Origin: Gluconacetobacter tumulicola
Lineage (GTDB): Bacteria; Pseudomonadota; Alphaproteobacteria; Acetobacterales; Acetobacteraceae
Assembly (NCBI RefSeq): GCF_014174215.1
Contig: NZ_JABEQL010000008.1
Span: forward strand, 89,101-153,100
Length of the DNA: 64,000 nt
Direction: 5' to 3'
The translations under genes and the position numbers were made by a program. Every line of letters starts with the position of its first letter. Position 1 is the stretch's first letter. Below are positions 10,566 through 18,913 of this stretch, piece by piece. Under the pieces are notes generated by a model. The model searched no databases. It saw nothing but the letters and a program-made list of their open reading frames with translations, and was not told the origin of the DNA.

Positions 10566-11297
10566 ATGTCCCCTGCTCTTCATGCCATTCCTTCCCTCGG
10601 CTGGAAGGACGTGCTGTCGGTCTTCAGCAATACGTTCCTGCTGGCGTTTCCTGCCCTGTTTTCGATCGTCAACCCGATTGGTGCCTCCCTGATCTTCTCG
10701 CAGGTGACGGCAGGGTGGGAGCGGAGCGAATCCCTGGTGCTGGCCCGGACGGTCGCGTTCTATTCGGCGGGGCTCCTGATCGCCTCGATCTGGGCCGGCA
10801 GTGCGATCCTCGCCTTCTTCGGCATCACGGTGGATTCGCTGCGCATCGCCGGCGGGCTGGTGGTCGCCGTTCGCGCCTGGTCATTGCTCCAGGCACCGGA
10901 GGAAGCGGCCGCCCGCAAGGAGAAGCAGGCCATGCAGGGCGGGCGAACCGTCGCCGTTCCGAGCTGGACGGAGATGGCCTTCTTCCCGATGACCATGCCG
11001 TTCACGGTGGGGCCCGGATCGATCGCGGTTGCCATTGCCCTGAGCGCCTCGCGGCCGGCATCCCCGGCGTGGCTCATCTTCTACCTGGCTGTTTCGGTCG
11101 CCGCGATCGCGGTGGCTGCCACGGTCTGGCTTGCCTACGCCTATGCCGAACGGCTGGTCGTGATGCTGGGTGTGACCGGTGCGCGGATCGTCTCGCGCCT
11201 GGCCGCGCTGATCCTGTTGTGCATCGGCGTGCAGATCCTCTCGGCCGGAATCGAGGGGCTGGTTGTCACCATCATGCACGCTGCGGCGGCGTCTTGA
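10566..11297 (+). CDS. MarC-family integral membrane protein
   Basis: This 243-residue protein has six predicted membrane helices and MarC signatures (FLLAFPALFSIVNPIGA near residue 22, and a later membrane motif FFPMTMPFTVGPGSIAVAI). MarC was once named for multiple antibiotic resistance, but its function is unknown. The open frame begins 52 codons earlier, overlapping the upstream gene. The ATG at 10566 gives the normal family length. The stop lies one base from the end of the convergent glycosylase gene. Confidence 0.9.
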   Translation: MSPALHAIPSLGWKDVLSVFSNTFLLAFPALFSIVNPIGASLIFSQVTAGWERSESLVLARTVAFYSAGLLIASIWAGSAILAFFGITVDSLRIAGGLVVAVRAWSLLQAPEEAAARKEKQAMQGGRTVAVPSWTEMAFFPMTMPFTVGPGSIAVAIALSASRPASPAWLIFYLAVSVAAIAVAATVWLAYAYAERLVVMLGVTGARIVSRLAALILLCIGVQILSAGIEGLVVTIMHAAAAS

Positions 11298-11298
11298 G

Positions 11299-11907
11299 CT
11301 ATTTGGGTTCCGCCAGCAGGGGGCTGATGGCGGCACGCAATGCGGGTAGCACCTCTGCCGCGAACCATGGCGTGCGGCGTTCCCAGGCCCCGGTACGCCA
11401 CGAGGGATGCGGCAGCGGGAAATAGCGGGGAAGATAGGCGCGGAAATCGCGCACCCGGTCTTCCACCCGGCCGGGCCCCAGAACTGCCGCCTGGGCATAG
11501 GACCCGACCAGCAGGGTCAGAGTGATATCGGGTATGCAGGCCAGCAGCCGTGCCCGCCACAGCGGGGCGCATTCCGGCCGAGGGGGCCGGTCGCCGCCCT
11601 TGGGCAGGCGCCCCGGATAGCACAGGCCCATCGGCAGGATAGCGATGCGGCTGGAATCGTAGAAGGTCTCGCGATCCATGCCCAGCCAGCCCCGCAGCCG
11701 GTCGCCAGACGCGTCATTGAACGAGATCCCGGTTTCATGAACCCGCGTACCTGGAGCCTGGCTGGCGATCAGCAGGCGGGCGGTGGTCGAGGCATGGAGC
11801 ACGGGCCGTGGCCCCAGCGGCAGGCTGTCGGCACAGACCCGGCACGCCCGTATCTGCGCAACCAGGGAGGCCAGATCTTCTGCTGCTTCGTTGTTCTGCC
11901 CGGTCAT
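11299..11907 (-). CDS. Uracil-DNA glycosylase superfamily protein
   Basis: The 202-residue protein shows the motifs of UDG-superfamily base-excision enzymes. These are LLIASQAPGTRVHETGISF near residue 45, the LVGSYAQAAVLG strand, and a C-terminal PLPHPSWRT equivalent of the HPSPLN loop. A CRVC pair near residues 29-32 and later cysteines are compatible with a family-4-like Fe-S cluster, but this is not certain. The start ATG overlaps the stop of the upstream sirtuin gene (ATGA), implying translational coupling. The longer frame to 12228 is only the shadow of the sirtuin gene. The excised base was not deduced. Confidence 0.82.
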   Translation of the reverse strand: MTGQNNEAAEDLASLVAQIRACRVCADSLPLGPRPVLHASTTARLLIASQAPGTRVHETGISFNDASGDRLRGWLGMDRETFYDSSRIAILPMGLCYPGRLPKGGDRPPRPECAPLWRARLLACIPDITLTLLVGSYAQAAVLGPGRVEDRVRDFRAYLPRYFPLPHPSWRTGAWERRTPWFAAEVLPALRAAISPLLAEPK

Positions 11908-12626
11908 GAGTTCAGGATTTCGGCCACCCATTGGGGGACCATCCGGGTCGCCGGCCCTACCAGTGTACGATCGAAGAGGGCAGGGATGACGGGGGCTTCC
12001 AAGTTGATGTCCAGCGTGTCGGCATGGTCGCGGACCTCGGCCACGAAGCCGGCTGCCGGATAGACGGTGCCGGATGTGCCGATGGTCACGAAGCGGTCGC
12101 AGGCGGACAGGGCCGCCTGGATACGCTCCATGTGCAGCGGAATTTCTCCGAACCAGACAACATCGGGCCGCAGGGCGGGGCGGCGGCAGGCCGGGCATGG
12201 GGTCTGGGGCAGGCAGCCGTCCAGCCATTCGGGCGTGGCGCCGCAGGACATGCAGCGGAGCCGCCGCAATTCGCCATGCATATGCACGACATTGCGGCTG
12301 CCCGCGCGTTCGTGCAGGTCGTCGATGTTCTGGGTGACGATCAGGATCTCGCCATCCCAGCGCCCGTCGCGTGCGGCCTGTTCCAGTTCCGCCAGCGCCC
12401 GATGGGCGGCGTTGGGTTCGACATGCGCCAGTTCCGCGCGTCGCCCGTTATAGAAGCGGCTGACCAGCATCGGGTCCCGCTGGAACCCTTCCGGGGTGCA
12501 GACATCGTTGATGTCATGCCGACTCCACAGGCCGTCGGTATCGCGAAACGTCTCCAAGCCGGATTCCCGGCTGATGCCGGCGCCGGTCAGGACGACGATG
12601 CGCTCTGCTGGACGAGCCTGGGTCAT
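11904..12626 (-). CDS. cobB: Sirtuin-family NAD-dependent protein deacylase (CobB-like)
   Basis: The 240-residue sirtuin removes acyl groups from lysines using NAD. Visible motifs are GAGISRESGLETFR near residue 15, TQNIDDLHERAGS near 99, the catalytic histidine in VVHMHGELRRL, and zinc ligands CMSC and CPAC. The FYNGRRAEL stretch places Tyr and Arg as in class III sirtuins (CobB, SIRT5), which favour succinyl and malonyl groups. It is the first gene of a two-gene unit with the uracil-DNA glycosylase. A strong terminator separates it from adhB upstream. Confidence 0.92.
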   Translation of the reverse strand: MTQARPAERIVVLTGAGISRESGLETFRDTDGLWSRHDINDVCTPEGFQRDPMLVSRFYNGRRAELAHVEPNAAHRALAELEQAARDGRWDGEILIVTQNIDDLHERAGSRNVVHMHGELRRLRCMSCGATPEWLDGCLPQTPCPACRRPALRPDVVWFGEIPLHMERIQAALSACDRFVTIGTSGTVYPAAGFVAEVRDHADTLDINLEAPVIPALFDRTLVGPATRMVPQWVAEILNS

Positions 12627-12654
12627 TCTTTTTCTATGCCCGATCGCAGCGCAT

Positions 12655-12686
12655 AAGAAAACCGCCGCGGGGAGGCCCCGCGGCGG
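12655..12686 (-). terminator. Rho-independent terminator after adhB
   Basis: An 11-bp perfect stem (CCGCCGCGGGG at 12662-12672 with CCCCGCGGCGG at 12676-12686) closes on a 3-base loop. On the minus strand it is followed by TTTTCTT. It lies 30 bases after the adhB stop and would insulate the sirtuin gene from strong adh transcription. Confidence 0.88.
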
Positions 12687-12716
12687 CTGAAAGGAATGCT
12701 GGCTGGTCGGGCGCGA

Positions 12717-14126
12717 TTACTGCGCCTGATCCACCCCGGAGTGGGTCTGCGGGGCGAAGGTCCAGCCTGTGCCGTAAGGCTGCGGGTGCAGAAGCAGCCA
12801 ACTGCTGCTCGGCGCGCCGAAGCCTACGCCGGCGACCGCGGCACCGGTGTCACGCAGCTTGGCGACATCGGCCGCCGTCACGTTCGCCGGGGCGTGGTTG
12901 CCCCATCCGGTACGGATGAAGTTGACCACATCCGCGATCTGCTGGGCCGACAGGGTCTTGCCATAGCCCGGCATGGCCACGGCCGACGGTGCCCAGTTGG
13001 TCGGCGGCAGCACGCCGCCATGGACGACCACGTTGACCAGCGAGGTCGGGTTTTCCGTCACCACCACCGGGTTGCCGGCCAGCGGCGGGAACATGCGGGC
13101 CACTCCGCCGCCGTCATTGCGATGGCAGATGGCGCATTCACGCAGATAGACGTCCGCGCCCGGCGACGAGGTGGTCTTGCCTGCGTTCAGCATGTCCGCG
13201 GTGGACGCGTCGTACGTGTAGCTGCCCTGCGACGGCGGAACCGGCGGCAGGCTCTTCAGGTATTTCGCCATCGCGCGCAGATCGTCGTCGGTGAAATACT
13301 GGGTGCTCCAGCCCACCACGTCGGCCATGCCGCCGAACACGGCGGAATGGTCGATACGGCCCGTCTTCAGGAAATAGTACAGATCGTCCTCGGACCAGCT
13401 GCCGATGCCGACCACCGGGTCGTTCCGCAGGCTGGGGGCCACCCAGTTGTCGATCGGCGCGCCGCCGGCCAGGAAGGCCGCGCCGCCGCTGGCATCGAGC
13501 GCCTTTTCCTGCATCGCGAAGCCGCGCGGTGTATGGCAGGCGCCGCAATGGCCCGGACCGGTGACCAGATATTCACCGCGTGCCACCACCGGATCGGTGC
13601 CGGCAGCCGGCTTGAAATCGGCCGGTGCCGGGGCGAACAGGGTCCGCCAGATCGCCAGCGGCCAGCGCATGGACATGGGCCACGAAATCTCGTTGGCCTT
13701 GTTGGGCTGTGCCACCGGCTTTACGCCATGCATGAAATACGCATAGAGCGCGCGCATGTCGTCCTGCGTCATGCGCGCGAAGGCCGGATAGGGCATGGCC
13801 GGGTAGAGCGTCGAGCCGTCCTTGCGGATGCCGTGGCGGACCGCCTGGTCGAATTCCTCGAAACTATAGCCGCCGATACCGTTGGAATCGGGCGTGATGT
13901 TGGTCGAGTAGATCGTCCCGATCGGGCTCTTGATCTCAAGACCGCCGGCATAGGCCTGCCCGTGCAGTGCGGTATGGCAGGCCACGCAGTCACCCAGGCG
14001 GGCGACATACGCACCCTTGTCGATCAGCGCCTGATCCGGCGCCTGAGCCATTGCGGCCGTGGCAAGGAGGCTGAACGCCGCCGTGCCGATCGCAACCTTA
14101 AGCCTGTTGAGCATTCTGTTCACCAT
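12717..14126 (-). CDS. adhB: Alcohol dehydrogenase cytochrome c subunit (subunit II)
   Basis: This 469-residue triheme cytochrome c of the membrane-bound quinohaemoprotein alcohol dehydrogenase passes electrons from AdhA to ubiquinone at the periplasmic face. Three heme sites are present: CVACHT (Cys47/Cys50/His51), CGACHT near residue 191 and CAICHR near residue 330. A signal peptide ends near AAMAQA (residues 1-28). A second possible start lies four codons in (14114). The gene follows adhA after a 45-base gap and ends at a strong terminator, so the pair forms one transcript. The small third subunit found in some acetic acid bacteria is not adjacent. Confidence 0.96.
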   Translation of the reverse strand: MVNRMLNRLKVAIGTAAFSLLATAAMAQAPDQALIDKGAYVARLGDCVACHTALHGQAYAGGLEIKSPIGTIYSTNITPDSNGIGGYSFEEFDQAVRHGIRKDGSTLYPAMPYPAFARMTQDDMRALYAYFMHGVKPVAQPNKANEISWPMSMRWPLAIWRTLFAPAPADFKPAAGTDPVVARGEYLVTGPGHCGACHTPRGFAMQEKALDASGGAAFLAGGAPIDNWVAPSLRNDPVVGIGSWSEDDLYYFLKTGRIDHSAVFGGMADVVGWSTQYFTDDDLRAMAKYLKSLPPVPPSQGSYTYDASTADMLNAGKTTSSPGADVYLRECAICHRNDGGGVARMFPPLAGNPVVVTENPTSLVNVVVHGGVLPPTNWAPSAVAMPGYGKTLSAQQIADVVNFIRTGWGNHAPANVTAADVAKLRDTGAAVAGVGFGAPSSSWLLLHPQPYGTGWTFAPQTHSGVDQAQ

Positions 14127-14171
14127 GCGTCGTGTTGATGCGGAAAAAATGGAAGATCGAGGGGAAGGGGC

Positions 14172-16379
14172 TTATTGAGCGGGAATGCCTTCCGCGTTCT
14201 TCCGGGCATCAACCTCCCTCTGGTAGGTCTCGTTGGCGCGTTTCAGCAGGAACTGCCGGATGTCCTCGATTTCCTTGGGCGACATCGAGGAGTCGAAGCG
14301 GTCCATGCCGTAGGCCGTCAGCGCACCGCGGCCGACCACGTTGTAGAATGCATCCTGGTGACGGATCGCGCCGGACCAGCGCAGATCGGGCAGAACGCCG
14401 CCGGCTTCACCATTGTCGCCATGGCAGGCCGCGCAATAGGTCTGGAACTGGAAATAGCCGTTATCCGTCCGCTTCTCGTCGAATTCGGCGGGCGGCTTGA
14501 CCGGCAGGTAGCCCTTGTCGTTCTGCGGCGGCAGCTTGGCGTTGCCGTCCAGCGAGAAGGCGATGACGCGCGAATGGTTGACGGTCCAGCCGCTGGTGCG
14601 CGCGAGGCCGCCCAGGAAGAACGGATAGATGCCGCCCCAGCCCACTTCGACGGCGACATACTGCTTGCCGTTCGCCAGGTAGGTGACGGGCGGAGCGATG
14701 ATGCCGCTCTGTGCCGCGAAGCTGAACAGGTCGTTGCCATTGGTGGCGTCATAGGCGTGGAATTCGCCGTTCGCCAGGCCCTGGAACAGAAGGTCGCCGC
14801 CTGTGGCCACGATGCCGCCGTTCCACGGACCCTTATGATCGACGCGGAAGGCTTCCTGCTGCTTGATCGGGTCCCACGCCACGATCCAGCCCTTCAGGTC
14901 CTTGATGAAGGCGTCCTTGGCGTCCTGCTTGTCGAGAATGCCGACCTTGTTCATGTCCAGGCCGAGATTCCAGCTGTCGGGATGGGCCTTGAAGCCGCCG
15001 ACCTGGTTCGAATAGAGGAAGGGAACCTGCTGTGCGGGGATGTAGACCAGGCCGGTGCGGGGGCTGAAGGCCATCGCGGCGAAATTATGGCCGCCCAGGT
15101 CGCCCGGGATGCCGTACCAATCCTTGCCGGTCAGGGTCCACAGGGCTTCCGGATTATAGATCGGACGGCCGGTCTTCGGGTCCAGGCCGCTGGCCCAGTT
15201 CACGTAGACATAGTTCTTGCCCGACAGGAATTCGCCGGTCTTGGCGTCGAGAACGTAGAAAAAGCCGTTCTTGGGCGCGTGGACGATGACGTGACGCATC
15301 TGGCCATTGATCGGCAGATCCAGGGTCATGATCTGCTGGACCGACGTATAATCCCACTGGTCCATCGGCGTTTCCTGGAAATGCCAGACATATTCGCCGG
15401 TTTCAGGCTTGATCGCGACGATGCTGCCCAGGAAGAAATTGTCGCCCTTGCCCTCGGAGCGGAACTTGTAGTTCCACGGCGAGCCGTTACCCACGCCCAG
15501 ATAGACCAGATCGGTCACCGGGTCATAGACGATCGAATCCCATACGGTGCCGCCGCCGCCCTGCTTGGTCCATGCGCCGGTCGGGCTCCAGGTCTGGTAG
15601 GCCTTGTTCATCAGCACGCTGTCCGAGGCCGCGTTGTCCGGCTTGTTCTCGGGATTGGGCACGGTGAAGAAGCGCCAGTCGAGCTTGCCGGTCTCGGCAT
15701 CGAAGGCCGATACGAAGCCACGGGCCCCGAATTCCGCACCACCATTGCCGATGATGACGCGTCCCTTGGCGATGCGCGGCGCACCGTCGACCGTATAGGA
15801 GCGCTGGTGACCCAGTGCCGCGTCGGTCGGGATGGTGTTGACGCTCCAGACCAGCTTGCCGGTCTTGGCGTCCAGCGCGATCAGGCGGCCGTCGAAAGTG
15901 CCGAAATAGACCTTGCCGTTCCAGTACGCCGCACCGCGGTTGACGGTGTCGCAGCAGCCTTTGTCGGCGATGTTGCCGGGCACGCGCGGGTCATAGGCCC
16001 ACAGCAGCTTGCCCGTGGCCGCATCGAGGGCCTTCATCTTGCTCCAGTTCGTCGTCGCGTACATGACGCCGTCGACAACCAGCGGCGTGCCTTCCTGGCC
16101 GCGATTGGTGTCCAGATCGTAATACCAGGCCAGCTTCAGGTTGCCGACGTTGGAGCGGTTGATCTGGTCGAGCGGGCTGTAGCGCTGCTCGGAATAGGTA
16201 CGACCGTATGTCATCCAATCGCCCGGATGGTCATCGGCATGGATGATCGCCTCTCCGGTATCGCTTGAAGCTGGGTCAGCCGCAACGGCGGCGTAGCCGC
16301 ACAGAGTGACAGCGCATATCGTTCCGGCGGCAAGCGTTCCTCGCAGAGAACGCCCTTTCCGGAAAGCAGCTCGCATCAT
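14172..16379 (-). CDS. adhA: PQQ-dependent alcohol dehydrogenase, large catalytic subunit (subunit I)
   Basis: The 735-residue periplasmic quinohaemoprotein oxidises ethanol to acetaldehyde with pyrroloquinoline quinone. A signal peptide (MMRAAFRKGR to AAVAA) is followed by an eight-bladed beta-propeller with tryptophan-docking repeats (LVWSVN, YVWHFQETP). The vicinal cysteine pair CCDTVNRG near residue 140 is typical of PQQ alcohol dehydrogenases. A C-terminal cytochrome c domain carries CAACHGD near residue 647. Start 16379 is chosen because GAGGA lies about 10 bases upstream and the signal peptide begins there; the longer frame to 16460 is unlikely. Electrons go to AdhB, then via ubiquinone to oxidases such as the cyo enzyme nearby. 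Confidence 0.97.
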   Translation of the reverse strand: MMRAAFRKGRSLRGTLAAGTICAVTLCGYAAVAADPASSDTGEAIIHADDHPGDWMTYGRTYSEQRYSPLDQINRSNVGNLKLAWYYDLDTNRGQEGTPLVVDGVMYATTNWSKMKALDAATGKLLWAYDPRVPGNIADKGCCDTVNRGAAYWNGKVYFGTFDGRLIALDAKTGKLVWSVNTIPTDAALGHQRSYTVDGAPRIAKGRVIIGNGGAEFGARGFVSAFDAETGKLDWRFFTVPNPENKPDNAASDSVLMNKAYQTWSPTGAWTKQGGGGTVWDSIVYDPVTDLVYLGVGNGSPWNYKFRSEGKGDNFFLGSIVAIKPETGEYVWHFQETPMDQWDYTSVQQIMTLDLPINGQMRHVIVHAPKNGFFYVLDAKTGEFLSGKNYVYVNWASGLDPKTGRPIYNPEALWTLTGKDWYGIPGDLGGHNFAAMAFSPRTGLVYIPAQQVPFLYSNQVGGFKAHPDSWNLGLDMNKVGILDKQDAKDAFIKDLKGWIVAWDPIKQQEAFRVDHKGPWNGGIVATGGDLLFQGLANGEFHAYDATNGNDLFSFAAQSGIIAPPVTYLANGKQYVAVEVGWGGIYPFFLGGLARTSGWTVNHSRVIAFSLDGNAKLPPQNDKGYLPVKPPAEFDEKRTDNGYFQFQTYCAACHGDNGEAGGVLPDLRWSGAIRHQDAFYNVVGRGALTAYGMDRFDSSMSPKEIEDIRQFLLKRANETYQREVDARKNAEGIPAQ

Positions 16380-16576
16380 GTCCGATGTCCTCGTGACAAT
16401 AGAAAAACAACCTGACGGCCCCGGTCCCGGACCGGGAAAAATCAGGCCCGATGCGACCATACTGAGGCTGAAAATTCAGTCTTCTGACGATTTTGTGTTC
16501 TTCGGGGAAGGGGACTGATACATGAGGGGTCGATCGGCCATTGTGGGCCCTGTCATGCAACAGCATGATATGGCTC

Positions 16577-16582
16577 ATTATA
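16577..16582 (-). promoter_or_regulatory. Candidate -10 element of the adhA promoter
   Basis: The minus strand reads TATAAT, an exact sigma-70-type -10 hexamer, about 200 bases before the adhA start. No good -35 hexamer sits at 16-18 bases (the best is TGATAA at 18). Use of this element is therefore uncertain, but a long leader would result. Confidence 0.4.
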
Positions 16583-16649
16583 TTGATTTTATGTCGTTTT
16601 TTATCACTCATATCAGGTATGCGTGATATATGTTCGGTCAGTGGGCGTA

Positions 16650-16669
16650 ACATTAATATGCATTAATGT
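16650..16669. promoter_or_regulatory. 20-base inverted repeat upstream of adhA
   Basis: ACATTAAT and ATTAATGT flank ATGC in a perfect dyad, about 270 bases before adhA and about 70 bases upstream of the candidate -10. It looks like an operator for a dimeric regulator. No known protein was matched to it. Confidence 0.4.
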
Positions 16670-16739
16670 AATTAAATATATGCGCTGGGCGAATGGGTTA
16701 TGTTCATAGTTTTGTGAGGAGAGACGATTCGCACTTCCC

Positions 16740-17285
16740 TCATCCCGCCAGATCGTATTCGGCCAGATTCTCGTAAATCGGCTCGTCCGGACCCCGCAGG
16801 GACCGGAAGAGGGTCAGGTGCAGGGTGTCGACCGGCTGGAGGAGGGGGAGGGTGGACCATCGTGCCAGCCAGGGGGCCAGCATGTCCGGCGATGGGGTCG
16901 CGATCGTGCCGATCGTGACATGGGGCACAAAGCGCCTTCGTTCGACCGCCAGGCCGGCGGCGCGGCGCATGGCTGTATCCACCTTGCGATGCAGGTGCAG
17001 CAGTGTCGCGCTGCGCTCGATCCCGATCCACAGGGTCTGCTGGCCGCCATCCCGCTCGAAAATGCCTGGCGCGGTGGGCTGCAGGCGAACGGCGGGGGCG
17101 CGGATCGCCGACAGGGCCATGTCGATATCCTCCAGCCGGTCGCGGCCGGAGACCTCGCCGATGAAGCGGAGCGTGACATGATAGGTGGCGGGATCGACCC
17201 ACCGGACGCCGGCGAGGCTGCCACGCATGGCCGCGATCGCTTCGCGGAGCGGCGATCCGACGTCGAGGGCGATGAAGAGTCTCAC
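16740..17285 (-). CDS. thpR: RNA 2',3'-cyclic phosphodiesterase (ThpR/LigT family)
   Basis: The 181-residue protein belongs to the 2H phosphoesterase superfamily. Both catalytic motifs are seen: HVTLRF near residue 40 and HVTIGT near residue 122, each with the H-x-T signature. Family members hydrolyse 2',3'-cyclic phosphates at RNA ends and can ligate tRNA halves in vitro. The length is normal for the family. It is divergent from the Bax-inhibitor gene and appears monocistronic. Confidence 0.92.
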   Translation of the reverse strand: MRLFIALDVGSPLREAIAAMRGSLAGVRWVDPATYHVTLRFIGEVSGRDRLEDIDMALSAIRAPAVRLQPTAPGIFERDGGQQTLWIGIERSATLLHLHRKVDTAMRRAAGLAVERRRFVPHVTIGTIATPSPDMLAPWLARWSTLPLLQPVDTLHLTLFRSLRGPDEPIYENLAEYDLAG

Positions 17286-17332
17286 TGTCGTGCCTCGTGC
17301 GGGAAGGTTTTCGCGATTCCGTCCTTTGCCTT

Positions 17333-17338
17333 ATAATA
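17333..17338 (+). promoter_or_regulatory. Candidate -10 element for the Bax-inhibitor-1 gene
   Basis: TATAAT lies in the thpR/Bax-inhibitor divergent interval, 135 bases before the ATG. No convincing -35 is present at the usual spacing. Confidence 0.35.
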
Positions 17339-17473
17339 TACTGGTCGTCGTGGGAGCGGCTCTTTTGCAGAAAAGTCATCCGGAAGCGAGATGATTTTCC
17401 TTGAAATATCGCCCGCTCCTCCCACATCTCTGACATGTTACGTCCGGAATTGCCCGGACAAAGGAAGGATGTC

Positions 17474-18253
17474 ATGGCTTTCAGCCCGGATTTTCGAACA
17501 ATGTCCCGACCCGCTGGCACCGGGGTCGGCGCTGGAGTCATCGACCAGGGGCTGCGGGCCTATATGCTCCGGGTCTATAACTGGATGGCTTCGGGCCTGG
17601 TACTGACCGGGCTTGTGGCCTATCTGGTCGCCAATACCAGCCTGCGCGCCGCGTTCTTCGCCGCCGTGATGACGCCCAACGGGGTGGCCGTGCGGCCGAC
17701 CGGACTGGGCATGCTGGCGATGATCGCGCCGCTGGGCTTTGTGCTGATCATGTCGCTGGGGGTGAATCGCCTGTCGCGGCAGACGGTGCAGATGCTGTTC
17801 TGGGCGTTCTGTGCCGTGATGGGCGCCAGCCTGTCGAGCATTCTGCTGACCTTCACCGGGGTATCGGTGGTGCGCGTCTTCTTCGTCACGGCCGGCACGT
17901 TCTCGGCGATGTCGATCTGGGGATATGTCACGAAGACCGACCTGACGCGCTTCGGCTCGTTCCTGATCATGGGCCTGTTCGGGCTGGTGATCGCGGGGCT
18001 GGTGAACATGTTCCTGCACAGTTCGATGGTCTATATGCTGTACAGCATCGTCGGCGTGTTCATCTTTATCGGCCTGACCGCCTTCGACACCCAGCGGATC
18101 AAGATGACCTATCAGCAGGTTGCCTATTATGACGGGCCGGATGGTGCGGCCAAGCGCGCGGTCTATGATGCCCTGGCGCTGTATCTGAACTTCATCAACC
18201 TCTTCCAGTTCCTGCTGCAGTTCATGGGTGTGCGCAGCAACCAGGACAATTGA
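17474..18253 (+). CDS. Bax inhibitor-1/YccA family membrane protein
   Basis: The 259-residue protein has seven predicted membrane segments (for example MASGLVLTGLVAYLVA and VFIFIGLTAFDTQRIKM). The C-terminal family motif GLTAFDTQRIK is clear. Family members are transmembrane BAX-inhibitor motif proteins, some of which conduct calcium; the bacterial role is not settled. The ATG at 17474 is preceded by AAGGAAGG at 17461, so the 13-codon-longer frame is rejected. It is followed by a strong terminator and is monocistronic. Confidence 0.93.
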   Translation: MAFSPDFRTMSRPAGTGVGAGVIDQGLRAYMLRVYNWMASGLVLTGLVAYLVANTSLRAAFFAAVMTPNGVAVRPTGLGMLAMIAPLGFVLIMSLGVNRLSRQTVQMLFWAFCAVMGASLSSILLTFTGVSVVRVFFVTAGTFSAMSIWGYVTKTDLTRFGSFLIMGLFGLVIAGLVNMFLHSSMVYMLYSIVGVFIFIGLTAFDTQRIKMTYQQVAYYDGPDGAAKRAVYDALALYLNFINLFQFLLQFMGVRSNQDN

Positions 18254-18295
18254 GGGCGCGCGAATCTGCCTTTTGATGTCTTGGCCAGAAATCAG

Positions 18296-18324
18296 GCCCC
18301 GCCTCACGGCGGGGCTTTTTTTTT
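18296..18324 (+). terminator. Rho-independent terminator after the Bax-inhibitor gene
   Basis: An 8-bp GC stem (GCCCCGCC with GGCGGGGC) closes on TCAC and is followed by nine T residues. It begins 42 bases after the stop codon. Confidence 0.92.
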
Positions 18325-18913
18325 ATCTCGTGGTCGAAGGTGGGAGAAAAACGGACCCGGCCCGCGAACGGCGTGGAAATTCGGCTAAAATAAGACTTAT
18401 TCTTCCACGGAAAGAGTGTGATGACGTGTATGTGATGTCAGGCACGCCAGATTACTATATTGAAATAAAACGATTTAATTTGGACACCTCGGCGTATTCG
18501 AAATAATCTGAAACATTATGTGAAGTCTTGCTTGTGAGGTCCATCCAGTCGGATAAGGCGGTAAGAGAACTATGAACGAAAGGATAGCTGCGCAGACAGG
18601 ACGCTCGAGGCACGCGGCGGCACATGAGGTGCCAGTTCGGCCCTGCGGATGGAAAAGAGGCTTGACCGTTCCGATCCTTGATCAAGATCAAGGCCAAGAA
18701 GCCGGCGGCTGATCATGACGGGATCGATCCGGCGAAGGCCTCCTATTCCGAGAGGGAGGTAGACGGCGGTTTGATATCAACGGATGTAACACACGGCGAG
18801 AGACCCGCACCGGGATTCGCGGCAGACGTGAGACATGGCCGTTGTTGCTTTGGGGGCCCGTGAACGAAGCGAGCATATGAGCAAGGGTGATGTCGAAACC
18901 AACGAGGCGTGAG
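18325..18913. other. Long gene-free region upstream of cyoA
   Basis: About 590 bases without a credible gene on either strand. The first half is AT-rich (about 18380-18530). The FNR-type box at 18678-18691 lies in the second half. The region probably contains the cyo promoter and regulatory sites. No clear sigma-70 hexamer pair was found. Confidence 0.6.
18678..18691. promoter_or_regulatory. Perfect FNR/CRP-family binding site upstream of cyoABCD
   Basis: The sequence TTGATCAAGATCAA matches the FNR consensus TTGAT-N4-ATCAA at every defined position. The dyad extends two bases on each side (CCTTGATCAAGATCAAGG, 18676-18693). It lies about 220 bases before the cyoA start. Acetic acid bacteria are known to have FNR-type regulators (GoxR in Gluconobacter), so control of the terminal oxidase by such a factor is plausible. 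Activation or repression cannot be told without a transcription start. Confidence 0.7.

Larger units (their letters stand above)
16380..16739. other. Gene-free region upstream of adhA
   Basis: These 360 bases lie between adhA (5' end) and thpR (3' end). The region is much richer in A and T than its surroundings and holds no credible gene. It carries a candidate -10 element and a 20-base palindrome, listed separately, and is likely the adh control region. Confidence 0.7.
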
